In this document: positions 46,001 to 54,489 of the stretch, one piece after another
Layout: every line of letters begins with the position of its first letter
Position numbering within the stretch: position 1 is the stretch's first letter
Assembly (NCBI RefSeq): GCF_900090045.1
Contig: NC_041781.1
Location: 631,501-695,500, forward strand
Source of the DNA: Plasmodium malariae
Taxonomy: Eukaryota; Apicomplexa; Aconoidasida; Haemosporida; Plasmodiidae
Direction: 5' to 3'
DNA: 64,000 nt
The notes under the pieces: model-generated
Told to the model about the DNA's origin: nothing
The model's database searches: none
Seen by the model: the letters and a program-made list of their open reading frames with translations, nothing else
Made by a program: the position numbers and the translations under genes

Positions 46001-49000
46001 TATCAGGAGCGCAAAGAGGGAATAGTAAGAAGCGTACTACGTCTACTACTAATAATAATAACGACGACGATGATGATAGTAATAACAATATTAATAACAA
46101 TAATGATAACATTAAAAGCTATAACAGTAATAGGAATAGGAATAATTATAATGGTAATAACTACAGTAATAACTATGGTAATAACTACGGTAATAATCAC
46201 AGTAATAACTACAGTAATAACTACAGTAATAACTACAGTTGTGATAACAATAATAATAGTAATAATAACAATGAAGATGATGAAAGTGACATTTATAACA
46301 ATATTGAATTTGATCGAATTAAAGTACATAATATTCTTGCCGGTACAATAAACCTAGAAAATAAAGATGAGAGTATAATTAATAATATACTAGAATTAGA
46401 AAGACGAAAATATACTATCAATTGTATTATGGAAAAATTAAGAAGAAGAGAAAACGATATAGAATATATTAGTGATATAGAAAAAGAAATAAAAAATAAA
46501 ATGAATGCTAATATTTATGATTTATATTCAGATAAGACAACATATAATATATATAACACCAAAATGTGTGTAAACTATTTCCTTGAGGAGAAAATGCATT
46601 CCCAGGAAAACAAAGAATTTATTAAAAATTTTTTCGTTGAAAAAAAAAATACAAAAAATATTTATTTTATGCAAGTATTTAAAAAAAACAAAAATAAAGA
46701 TAAAAAAAATGGAAAGAAGAAAAATCTTTGTTTTCCAAATGGGAAAGATCACACAAATAATGGAATAGAAGAAAATGCTAGCAGTAAGGAAAAAGCGGAG
46801 GAGGAACAAATCGGCACAGCAAAACAGCAGCAAAATGGCGGCAAATCAGATAGGCAACAAAATAATGGTATATCAGAGGAGGAAAAGTTATCATTATCAG
46901 CTGCTTCCTCATCCTGTTCCGCCGCGGTTAATCAGCTCTTGGAGGTGGAAGGGGAATCATATAAGGAAAACACAATAGTAGGGAAAAAAGAAGCAAAAGA
47001 GGCAAAAGAACTGGGAGAAAGCGAAAAAATTGGTGACACAGAAGATATTACTAGTAATACTCGTGAAGGGAAAGAAATAGATGGAGGAAAATATAACAGT
47101 GAGAACAAAATGAACTATTTTAATTATAAAATAAATTTCATAAAGCACAAATTTTATATTTTTGAAAAAGACGAAAACAAAAAGGAAGATAGTAACAACT
47201 TAATTTCGAATATAAATGACCAAGTGGAAAAAAACACAGACGAAAATCTGGACCTCTTAGTGGATGACAGTGTTAATAATTTTTCCCAAAATGAAAAATG
47301 CTTAAAGGAGCAAAATGAAGAAATAAAGGTAACATATACAGGGGAGGAGGAAGCGGAATGGAAGGGAACATGTCAGAAGGTCGAACAAGAGAGGAAACAA
47401 TTGGGGGAGGAAATGACGAATGTACATAGTAATCTTGCAAAGATAGGACAAGGAGGGGTAGGAGAAGGAGTGAGAGAAGGTGGTAGCAATTATGAGGAGC
47501 TTGACTATGAAGATGAACAATATAACCTAATTGAAGATGTAATAGGAATTGATAAAGAACTAGATGAGAAGAAAAGGGATACAGATCCAAGTTCAGAATT
47601 TGAAGAACAGGATATGAATGAGGATATTGTAGAAGCAAATGGGGGAAATTTGAAAATTTTTGGAAAATTGAGAAATTTGGAAAAATTAGAAAATATAGAA
47701 AATGATAAGCATAAATTCGTACATTTCCCTATGCAAGAACACATATATGCAGTAAGGAAAAATGAAGAAAGTTATATTCATATGGGAGATGAAGATGAGG
47801 AGGATGACATTGATGAATATGACGATGAGGATGATGACGAGGATGAGGAGGAAGAAGAGGATGAGGAGGAGGAAGAGGAAGACGAAGAAGACGAAGAGAA
47901 AAACGAAAACGGAAACAAAAACGAAGATGATAATGATAATGAAAAGGAGATTAAAATAAACAAAGAGACGGTAAAACAAGAAATAGTAAATGTGGAGGGG
48001 CAACAAAATGGTGTTGCCGTTGATGTTGAGGAAGGGACGAAACCCAAAGAGCAAAAGAATATTTTTACTGAAGAAAAACAGTTAACTGTGAAGAAGGAAT
48101 GTGAAGAAGGAAATGAAGATAACGTTGTAGCAAAAGGGAAAGAAGTTAAAGGTATAGAAAATAATGTATACAGTTGTATTGACTGTGATGAAGTGGAAAT
48201 AGAAAAGCAGGAGCAGAAGCAGGAACAGAAACAGAAAAAAAAGAACGGTGAGGACGATATGAAAGAAGAAGATAAAGAACAAAAGAAGATTGAAGAAGTT
48301 ATTGAAATTTTTGAGGAGGAACAAAATCAAAAAAAAGGAAATTTCAAAATAAAAGTTGAGGACGAATTTGAAGAAGTAATCGAAAAGAGGAGTTGCACAA
48401 AATATAAAGACAAACACACTAATAGAATTAAGAATTATTACAATTATGAAGATTTAAAAAAGGAGTATGAAGAAAAGCAATATAGTAACAATACTAATAA
48501 TAATAGTAGAGGTAGTATTATACGCTGTAAAAAAGAAGAGTGTTATGAAGAAGATGACGATATAGAGGAGGTTTATAATAATTATAAACATTTTTTTGAA
48601 AAGAATAATTTTAAAAAGGATCTAATACATCGAAGTAATGATAGAAGTAGTAACAATAATAACAATGGAAATAGTAACCAGAGTATCAGTATTAATAATA
48701 ATAATACTTTCTTCACACAGAAGGAAAGCTTCGGTAAAAATACTACATGTACGCCTAGCAGCTCGTTGGGAAATATTAACGGAAAAAATATATTAATAAA
48801 AGATATGCTACATGAGAATAATCAATATGTACATGATTACTGTGATATAGAAGACAGTTTGAAGTACAAAATGTTAGGACAAAAACAAAAATATAGAATT
48901 GAAAAAATAAAAAAAAAAATAAAAAAAAACAAAAAGTTAACAAAAGAAGACTTTAAAGTTTTATCCGAATTATTACATCATAAATTTTTACTAAATGAAA

Positions 49001-49278
49001 TAAATGCAATTGGTAATTATCAAGTTAGTTATAAAAACTATTTTGATATATTAGAATTAGAAGAATATAAATTAAGGAAGGATATATTAAATATGTATTG
49101 TGAATGTTTATCCATTGGATTGACAACACAAGAAAAGGAATTCTTAACTGAGTTTCAACTCCTTATGCCTGATGTAAATATCATGGACGACAAAAATATA
49201 TTGTATATTTTGCGACACTCGAAGAATGAAAAAAAATGCGTCTTCAAATATTTTTTGGAAAAAAAGGATAAACTGTAA
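40012..49278 (+). CDS. Giant low-complexity protein, conserved in its C-terminus, unknown function
   Basis: This is one uninterrupted 3088-residue frame. It has no signal peptide or transmembrane segment. Most of it is low complexity: Asn/Ser runs (about residues 32-60 and 105-185), a Lys/Glu/Gly-rich stretch (about 320-490), a DVDADVDAEV repeat (about 1030-1050), an ANNDSGHNDS repeat (about 1261-1320), further Asn runs (about 2000-2090) and a long Asp/Glu run (about 2595-2640). Two parts look folded: a helical block at about 2100-2210 with ELERRKYTINCIMEKLRRRE, and the last 125 residues with KLTKEDFKVLSELLHHKFLL and ending near FKYFLEKKDKL. The many basic patches and acidic runs would suit a nuclear or chromatin-associated protein, but that is inference. 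An in-frame TAA precedes the ATG by about 27 bases. Confidence 0.8.
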   Translation: MHNSPKTEIIKSNFNFFGSFYSKYAKKKNSHNNRNNSNNSSNSSNSNTRNNSNNSNNDSYNNDLTTNEKSTANENLQNRKHLFGSSKKKDLTIYDNELYAENDEQDLDSNSNNNNKNNSSNKNNRSNKNNSNKNNSNKNNSINKNNSNKINSNSNNSNSNNSNSNNNHNGNSNSNNNSNSNNNNSNRNCYNCVKLFYDNNALFESDLKNGSSLLDKNYFTLSRSSILPAEEYLTCSRNQKMDERIYDNDEYMNNLNNTFHDTSTQNKNIDNVSNLLDSFHNLEYNDDYDTFDIFGINKPLSKKENFTTFGGKGGECTVEYKQGEGEKGEAKEVVKEVAKEEAREEEDGWGKRRKKKIGQSQEREGEGQRNEMIKDPKGEKKGKEKHIEGKENMEEEDLEGKEKVEEKFGKNFGKKEKEEGNIEKATYDENMFYYEKFLLKNFFSKISKFISTNDEGVGEGEGKGEKEGKGEAEGEEQKGKENEDTFINFNNRHESLNSYNSPYEIKEYFDSKIISSNRNYHKNRDNCDSHDNQGNQNMRNIRKMLKNPTDRYRSSARERYDKWENYSVITNKSKYEANAKYRKNDYLINGQHDRDDKNAPLQRKNMQKVNNKKYPEESKSDQNSVRSYSYMKSIDKTNEDSFSNFGIKNVLPRSYRVLPKGEGYGGVGVDDDRGVGRGGRDVDNDRDMGDGIGKILNNGSPRGIHSVNPRKDRRRGATNSSNKRDYYLDDHINDKEKFRKHMKYFSNDNYYLNNVGTSDICRNKEYMQKCYSMLHTIPKMEKENVCVSDDNYDSNSVPPLKKNNLDIENSLFNEKDIIRGCATNSSVMLSKRNYFHNKLNYDNTESCKIGIKKGKNCVNYSFTKNCIFNDELNNTINKSRHKRSPECSEEFIYNTGGSKHSNHCISDIYHDNSRNNMSDNKIGGSKINGSINGGGSTDSPHLNNIMIKKRTFKRKCDEMCKISKKYDLFHDYSLFNSDKQIYDYNKELNIMNGRNSECTCYDSGNDKLKKSVFKSLYREKGNHEHLYENGDVDADVDADVDAEVDVDAEVDADEEINEQVNEDVPFLFPSYNRSNIPKFQKNRRKYFNIFNNTSFDYNSDDNLDYSADFSLNHNNDYDWKHLFNRRYNKDRRYLYSNEMKLKRNFSDCRKNIEEEHVPVMRNLEKTKFKNMSQGKNNIWNKFFKKESRNIGKNNYENVRRKDFYQNSLMSTYFDTKLKDNNINGKKSSILTDHNVNLFKGTFRSLPNINSLNEHIWNNKYSGHNDSANNDSANNDSGHNDSANNDSANNDSGHNDSANNDSANNDSGHNDSANNYSANNDNSNNNNTDAHYYRSKHKSGELFSLKNVRDDFSYHRYNNIPSSPTGIPSSSSSAAAVTRMGNATSDCHMMSRQKVSVCKKIEIVKKNEVNSKRKLIDHLRTNVLLNKYFQQFNNSVFQNNDNNISNSTGSNIGNNIISRTTNNMGNRVSYRTTNNAGNRIGSSASSNASSNASINKVFNNYNSSNYSSKNFRESPSKFYGFDKMSKIRNLKTQNEIINFHEVEKNNSTMLGLLPLEKKNRKFSDRNNVVSWRNCNNNNGIISGNICNDGGNICKGKMNENKYIIYKKLNNGNKNKKFMNNIIDLDDLYGKNGALYEQSSDYDRKKEKMMKNKNAILNFYNEIGNRDRSVNPILSLEKKKDDQMVSYIIDVEKAYENKYLLYDDDNCAINRRNNFNLNGAMNSNMRITMNSSVKNSVNNHINSSINKCINSCVNNNINSTICNNINSDSISCVHLEKRKNEKKKFNVVHDLNRGGRGEHIMYNDHKRMIENYKESTFKAHAQNLSSTSLKYKKVNKFYIQERRMNSNIAQRCPNKNIKKSTMFYKYDIHHRNDVRDDISDDESLSGSINASDDRSSDDGRDGKKCFPQYKYLKCNDALGKKNTHGNLLHCSKKKIEEMSDKENEYYMYNKYNFSAKKNKNNKYNYSYNYNDNTLCNKNELEKISQIENIISKKMKLGKISGAQRGNSKKRTTSTTNNNNDDDDDSNNNINNNNDNIKSYNSNRNRNNYNGNNYSNNYGNNYGNNHSNNYSNNYSNNYSCDNNNNSNNNNEDDESDIYNNIEFDRIKVHNILAGTINLENKDESIINNILELERRKYTINCIMEKLRRRENDIEYISDIEKEIKNKMNANIYDLYSDKTTYNIYNTKMCVNYFLEEKMHSQENKEFIKNFFVEKKNTKNIYFMQVFKKNKNKDKKNGKKKNLCFPNGKDHTNNGIEENASSKEKAEEEQIGTAKQQQNGGKSDRQQNNGISEEEKLSLSAASSSCSAAVNQLLEVEGESYKENTIVGKKEAKEAKELGESEKIGDTEDITSNTREGKEIDGGKYNSENKMNYFNYKINFIKHKFYIFEKDENKKEDSNNLISNINDQVEKNTDENLDLLVDDSVNNFSQNEKCLKEQNEEIKVTYTGEEEAEWKGTCQKVEQERKQLGEEMTNVHSNLAKIGQGGVGEGVREGGSNYEELDYEDEQYNLIEDVIGIDKELDEKKRDTDPSSEFEEQDMNEDIVEANGGNLKIFGKLRNLEKLENIENDKHKFVHFPMQEHIYAVRKNEESYIHMGDEDEEDDIDEYDDEDDDEDEEEEEDEEEEEEDEEDEEKNENGNKNEDDNDNEKEIKINKETVKQEIVNVEGQQNGVAVDVEEGTKPKEQKNIFTEEKQLTVKKECEEGNEDNVVAKGKEVKGIENNVYSCIDCDEVEIEKQEQKQEQKQKKKNGEDDMKEEDKEQKKIEEVIEIFEEEQNQKKGNFKIKVEDEFEEVIEKRSCTKYKDKHTNRIKNYYNYEDLKKEYEEKQYSNNTNNNSRGSIIRCKKEECYEEDDDIEEVYNNYKHFFEKNNFKKDLIHRSNDRSSNNNNNGNSNQSISINNNNTFFTQKESFGKNTTCTPSSSLGNINGKNILIKDMLHENNQYVHDYCDIEDSLKYKMLGQKQKYRIEKIKKKIKKNKKLTKEDFKVLSELLHHKFLLNEINAIGNYQVSYKNYFDILELEEYKLRKDILNMYCECLSIGLTTQEKEFLTEFQLLMPDVNIMDDKNILYILRHSKNEKKCVFKYFLEKKDKL
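43792..43974 (+). repeat. Coding repeat ANNDS/GHNDS in the giant protein
   Basis: Tandem 15-bp units encode SANND and SGHND pentapeptides in a regular two-to-one order, giving a 45-bp higher-order period. Antisense and alternate frames stay open across it and read His/Cys- or Val/Thr-rich; those are shadows. Confidence 0.88.
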
Positions 49279-49572
49279 TATTTGCGCATAAATCGATGAG
49301 CAAGCGTTTGCAAGGTAAGCGGCAACGGGGAAAAATATCGCACATATGAATGACCAAAAATTATGTGGTCATATCTGCTAGCATGTATGTATATATATGT
49401 ATATGCATATTTTTGTATTTGCACTTGTTCCCACTTTGCTGATATTAATTGGTTAGGGGAGGTGCAAAAATAAATTTATAAAAAAAAAAAAAAAGGGATT
49501 GGACACATGAATAAATGAAGTTGCAACTTGAAACAATTTTATAAGTAAAACTTTTTTACTGTGCATATTTTT
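49279..49572. other. 3' flank of the giant protein gene
   Basis: About 300 bp of AT-rich sequence with a TGTA microsatellite (49384-49408) and a poly(A) run at 49480-49494. It likely includes the 3' UTR. No exon is supported. Confidence 0.55.
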
Positions 49573-49891
49573 TTACAAGTTAGAAAAGAGTAAAGTTGAA
49601 GCGCTAAAAGGCGATATATAACTTAACAGCGTTACAAAAATGACATGTATGGGTGTTAAAAACTGCTTTAACTTAGCGCTAAAGGAAAAAATATATATCC
49701 CAGGATAAATGATATGTATATACATACGTACATGCACATATATATATACATGCAAAAACATACAGAGAATGCGCCCGTTTAATACTCGTACAAACTACAC
49801 TTTTGAGAAAGAAATGTGTATAAATGCACATTAATGAATTCTTATGAAGTATTGCTATTAATGAATAGCATATATATTTTTTGTATGACAT
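49573..49891 (-). CDS. Putative small two-exon protein, unknown function
   Basis: Exon 1 (49764-49891) runs from an ATG to a GTATGT donor. Exon 2 (49573-49678) follows a TTTTTTCCTTTAG acceptor. Both are phase 2, and the junction forms a Leu codon. The 77-residue product begins MSYKKYICYSLIAILHK, has a central SIKRAHSLAKLKQFL and ends with a hydrophobic segment including HVIFVTLLSYISPFS. That layout would fit a small organellar or membrane protein, but I recognise no family. Support comes from the agreement of splice sites and the richer base composition of exon 2. The intron (49679-49763) is 85 bp. The gene converges on the giant protein gene. Confidence 0.5.
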
Positions 49892-50259
49892 AAATGAAGA
49901 TGTAAAACATTATTATTGTGTCATGAAAAAATGTGGAAAAATATATATATATATATATATATACCCCAAATTATTTCATGTACCAGTTTTATATAAAATT
50001 GTATCTCAGAAGGAGCTTTTTTTAAAATAATGCTTCCCTCTATTTACCCATCTGGCTGCCTATTTATATGTCTTTGTGCCTATGTTTATGTCTGTCTATG
50101 TCTCTGACTATGTGTCTATGGCTATTTATTATTATTTTTTTTTTTTTGTCAAGGACTTATTTTATACTCAGCATTTTTATACTTTTATCAAGTAAACGTT
50201 TTATATGTGGTTATCTTATGCCCCCCAAAAATAAAATATAATAAAACAAAATAAGTAAT

Positions 50260-51051
50260 ATGTTAACTATTAAATATTTTTCATCAGAGTTTTCATTTCC
50301 AAGTTTAATTGGTATTATTGTGTATATCATTTATATACCCATACATATGTACATACGCATGAACTTATATATATAAATAAATATATATATATTTCATATA
50401 TACATTATATGTATACCAACAAACGCATAACTCTTTCCCATTATATTGTTTTATTATTTAAATTATACCATTTTTTTTTGTTCGTAAATTTTTTTCAAAT
50501 AACTTACATGTAATGAGGTTATAAAGAAGTGTATGAGGAATTCTTTTTCTTCTTTTTTATATGTTAAAAATCGTAAAAATGCGAATACGTATATACATAT
50601 ATGTATACGTAAATAAATTGAAACTATATAAACACCTTATCAAAATGAAAACCGTAACCCACAAAATTTTCTTCTATCATTAAAATTTAAGAGAACAAAA
50701 ATTATAACTACGAAACATCCTTTCTTACAATATTGCCTTTTAACAAAGACGCATTTATATATAATAGTGTACATGAAAAAATAAAACGTATGGGAGGAAT
50801 AACGCACGAGGAAAATAAAATGTACGATACAGCTTCGATATTAAAGTACACATAATAAATATATATATATATATATGTATATACATATATTTTTTTTTTT
50901 CAGGTTTTTGAAATCCAAAAGTAATAATACGACATTTGCATTAATACGGCCTTCTACTTTAAAGCACCTATATTATTATTATGCACTGCAGAGAATATGG
51001 CGATTTCAAAAAATACGTGTTGTTATAGCTTATTTTGCGTATTCAACGTAA
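50260..51051 (+). CDS. Putative small spliced protein, unknown function
   Basis: The last two exons are the best supported. Exon 50692-50845 ends at a GTACAC donor, and exon 50904-51051 follows a poly(T)-CAG acceptor; both junctions are phase 2. They read NYETSFLTILPFNKDAFIYN, then MGGITHEENKMYDTASILK, then ALIRPSTLKHLYYYYALQRI and VVIAYFAYST before TAA. A first exon at 50260-50311 (MLTIKYFSSEFSFPSLI, GTATTA donor) joins in phase 1 to an AAG acceptor at 50691; this part is weaker. The full model is 117 residues. If exon 1 is wrong, translation could start at the internal Met at 50790, giving 67 residues. The protein is basic and aromatic with no recognised domain. Exon 3 lacks an internal ATG, so a simple ORF scan misses it. 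Confidence 0.5.
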
Positions 51052-51183
51052 TTCTATATTTTTCTTTATTTTTTTCTTATTTTCTTATGTATTTTCTTTC
51101 ATATTTTCTATATTTTCTATATTTTCTATTTTTTCTTTTTTTACTTTCTTTTTTTTTTTTTGTTTTTTTTATTCCTACCCATT

Positions 51184-51778
51184 TTAAAACTTTCTTCTCA
51201 ATAATGAAAAATTAACCTGTAAATAGGATATTTAATATAAATAAAAAACTACTCTGCATGGTCAATTTAAATGTATTTTATTTTATAAAAAAAAAAAAAA
51301 AATTTCAGTTCAATTAAACAAAATGTAGATAAAAAAATATTGGTAACTGATGCAGATTAAGTTAAATTGCAATAGGATATATATTTATATATATATATGA
51401 ACATACGTGATATTATAAACATGTATGGATAATTAATAACATGGTATAACTATACATTTCAAACTTTTAACTAAAGTTAAAATTTTTGCATGCCATTTTC
51501 AAAACATTATTATAACGTTTTTTTTAGTAAAATATTATTTAAAAAATTGGGAATGTACGAATAAATATATATATGTATATATTTATATATTATATATATG
51601 TATTTATATGTATGAATATAAGTTTTTGCATATTATATGTGCACAAAAATACCACGAATCTACCATTTATTTTATAATTTAGCGAGTTATACAAAAAATT
51701 AGTGGCAATTTTTTGCTGCTCTTTTGAGAGTTCCCTTGTATTGCTGTATATATATATTTTTTTAATGTTTATAGCCAT
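51184..51778 (-). CDS. Possible small two-exon protein, unknown function
   Basis: Exon 1 (51653-51778) reads MAINIKKIYIYSNTRELSKE and continues through QQKIATNFLYNSLNYKINGR to a GTATTT donor. A candidate exon 2 (51184-51216), after a CTATTTACAG acceptor, adds VNFSLLRRKF and a stop in phase 0, for 52 residues. Exon 1 has codon variety unlike its AT-rich surroundings. The second exon is short and could be replaced by another. The gene would converge on the small plus-strand gene next to it. No family is recognised. Confidence 0.35.
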
Positions 51779-51955
51779 TAGTTTGGAGTCTTTTTTTTTT
51801 CATTTTTTGTTTTTTTTTGCTCAGCTTACATTTACGCCCCATTTGAAGCAATCGTAAAATTATTTTTGACTTTATTAGCTGCTTCCCCATTTCCCAGTTT
51901 TACCTTACATTGTGTATACTTATTTTATCAAATCTAATGCTAATCGTTATTGAGT

Positions 51956-53257
51956 ATGTTTTTGCCTCCTCCTTTTATTTTTTTGCGCTTAGTACTTGTT
52001 TATTTTAGCTTATTTTACTTTTGTTTAAGTGAAGATTTTGAAAAAATCGAGTATGCACAGGACGTGACAAAAATAAAATACTATGATTTCACAAAACATA
52101 TTGACAAAACATATTTATATAAATATGTAGGAAAACCGATATTACAGGAATTGACTATAACAGTTAAAGTGTTGAAAAATAATGGTGAAGATAAAATATT
52201 ATTTTTTCCAAAAAAAAAAAGTTTTATGAAAATATCAGGAGACTGGGCTGATTATCCAAAAGAGAATGATGAAATGGTATGTTTAGCTTTTGTATATAAG
52301 AAAGATTTAATAAAAAAAGAAACATTAAAATGTCCAGAAAATACTTTTTCCTCAGGAAGTACTTATAAAGTTTGTTATAAAGAAAATAATTATAGCATAA
52401 GAAATTTATTTTTATATTTTGAATTATCACAGAGTTATTTGGAAAAGCTATTTCTATTATTTAATATACCTGTCGTAGTTAATACAGACAATTCTGTAGT
52501 ATATTATACGAATAATAAAAAGAAATCAAAAGATGAAAAACCTTTATTAGATTTACACGTTTGTTATAAATCTAATGAAGAACTAGTATCCTATTTAGGA
52601 AAAGTTATATTTAATTCCTACCCTATAGATATCGAAAGAAATGTAAATAAATATGATATCATATATACACAATCTTTTTTAACATCCAACTGGGAATATA
52701 ATATGTATATTAAAGGCGAATATATAACATCGTACAATCGACTAGTGTTTATTAAAATTCCTCGAGATTATGACGATAAAGTAAAATTAAAATGCCCAGC
52801 ATTTTGGAATTATGCTATAATGGGAGCAGGAGGTTTAAACAAGATAAAGAAAAAGGACAAAACGAATTTAACACAAAATAAAGTACATTATTTTTTTTCG
52901 AATTATTATGATGATACTTCATCCAAGTATTATATTCCATTTTTAAAAAGTGATGATTTGCAAACGAATGAAAATTATTTAATTTGTTTATATTCTGATG
53001 AAAACGATTTCGAGGGAATGGATATTGTAAATGTTCATTTTTATATCAACACAACAGATTCAATCATTTTAATTTTTTTGATAATTTTTGTTATTGTTTT
53101 TCTTCCTCTCCTTTTTTCAATGACCTATCTCTGTGTACTTTTCAAAATGAACGCCTTAAAGATCAAAATGCATAAATTACAACTTCTAAATAGAAAAGAT
53201 GAAATTGAAGATAGATTAAAAAGGGAGTTACGCTTGGATCAATACGAGTGTATTTAG
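51956..53257 (+). CDS. Type I single-pass membrane protein, unknown function
   Basis: I start the protein at the ATG at 51956; the frame is open two codons further upstream but only from a TTG. The 433-residue product begins MFLPPPFIFLRLVLVYFSLF, a strong signal peptide ending near residue 25. A lumenal or extracellular domain of about 340 residues follows, with around ten cysteines and few charged repeats. One transmembrane helix (about residues 368-398, DSIILIFLIIFVIVFLPLLF) precedes a short basic, probably coiled-coil cytoplasmic tail. The cysteine spacing does not match the 6-Cys or LCCL patterns that I know. Surface or secretory-organelle localisation is inference. It is free of low-complexity inserts, unusual in this window, which suggests a compact folded ectodomain. 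Confidence 0.8.
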   Translation: MFLPPPFIFLRLVLVYFSLFYFCLSEDFEKIEYAQDVTKIKYYDFTKHIDKTYLYKYVGKPILQELTITVKVLKNNGEDKILFFPKKKSFMKISGDWADYPKENDEMVCLAFVYKKDLIKKETLKCPENTFSSGSTYKVCYKENNYSIRNLFLYFELSQSYLEKLFLLFNIPVVVNTDNSVVYYTNNKKKSKDEKPLLDLHVCYKSNEELVSYLGKVIFNSYPIDIERNVNKYDIIYTQSFLTSNWEYNMYIKGEYITSYNRLVFIKIPRDYDDKVKLKCPAFWNYAIMGAGGLNKIKKKDKTNLTQNKVHYFFSNYYDDTSSKYYIPFLKSDDLQTNENYLICLYSDENDFEGMDIVNVHFYINTTDSIILIFLIIFVIVFLPLLFSMTYLCVLFKMNALKIKMHKLQLLNRKDEIEDRLKRELRLDQYECI

Positions 53258-54018
53258 TTTGGGGATCCATAATTCCCGTCATCCATGCAATTAGTGATGC
53301 GCTAGTGCTATTTTATTTTAAATAAGGGGAGGGTTGTGTGTACCTATTAAAATATAAGCCTTGCACACAAAAAAAATGCATCCCAAAAAACTGTTAATCT
53401 TTATGTCATCATGTTATGATCCAAAAATTTCGACCACTCACTGCGTTTTATTTTTATGCTCATTATTTTTTGCTGCTTATTTTGTTGTTTTTTTTACTTT
53501 ATAATATTCCTTTTTAATTTTTGAATTAGCCGTTTATTTTTTTATTTTTTTTCCCATTATGATTAAAGAATAACAAATTTAATGCCCCCAATTCACAGTT
53601 CTATAAATATATGTATATATGTATGTATGTATAAATGTATGTATGTATGTATAAATGTATGTATGTATAAATGTTTGTATGTATGTATGTATGTATGTAT
53701 AAATGTATGTGTGTATAAATGTATGTGTGTATATATATTATTATGTACGTGCGCACACACCATTAGCACATTTGCTCCTTACTTTTTGCCTTTTAATGTT
53801 TATAATTAATGTCGCTTTTCACTTTTTAATTTTTACCATTTACTTCTTAGTTTTTACTATTTACTTCTTAATTTTTACCTTTTTTTTTATTTTTTTTTAA
53901 ATTAATATGGGCAATTTTACTTTTTAATTTTGTTCACGTTTTCATTGATGTGCATTTAAAAAGGTGTTAACATGTGGATATCGTTGTTTGTTTAATTTGT
54001 ACAATATTGTGTATATGT

Positions 54019-54067
<49 letters not shown>

Positions 54068-54489
54068 CTCGCTTTTCTCACTTTTATTTGCCATTGTTTC
54101 GTTAATTTATTTTTCCCCTTTTTTAATAAAATTTTCTCTTAAATTAACACGCGAATTGAACATTTTACAATGTAAATAAAGCATTTTGTTTGAAGAAAAT
54201 GAAAAGCACATGTGCGCGTATATATGCACACAAACGTTCTCACACATGTATATATATATTCATATATACGCATATATATATATACACATATGCACACTTG
54301 TGTGCGTTGTTGTGCAAACATGCAACCAGGTTATAGCAGTATAAGAACAAAGAGTAAAAGGCATAAGATGAGTAAAAGTGACACAGACTAAGTATATAGA
54401 ACGAGAGCACGTAACCTGGTGAGTTACAACATATAAAATGAAATGGGCATATTTCCCTATCTACTGTTTTTTCGTGTGTTCTCTTTTTT
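53258..54489. other. Convergent 3' intergenic region, membrane protein / SelD
   Basis: Both flanking genes end here. It contains a tatgtatgtataaatg microsatellite (53603-53740), (TA)n followed by poly(T) near 54026-54067, and (TA)/(CA) tracts near 54210-54300. No exon is supported. Confidence 0.6.

Noticed and set aside
47762..48054. Antisense poly-Ser frame and alternate sense frames
   Set aside because: They mirror the GA-rich Asp/Glu run of the giant protein.
50646..50693. Start exon ATG AAA ACC joined by a 40-base intron to the small plus-strand gene
   Set aside because: The intron would be too short for efficient splicing; the exon at 50260-50311 fits better.
51950..51955. Upstream start for the membrane protein
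   Set aside because: The extension begins with TTG; the ATG at 51956 leads straight into the signal peptide.
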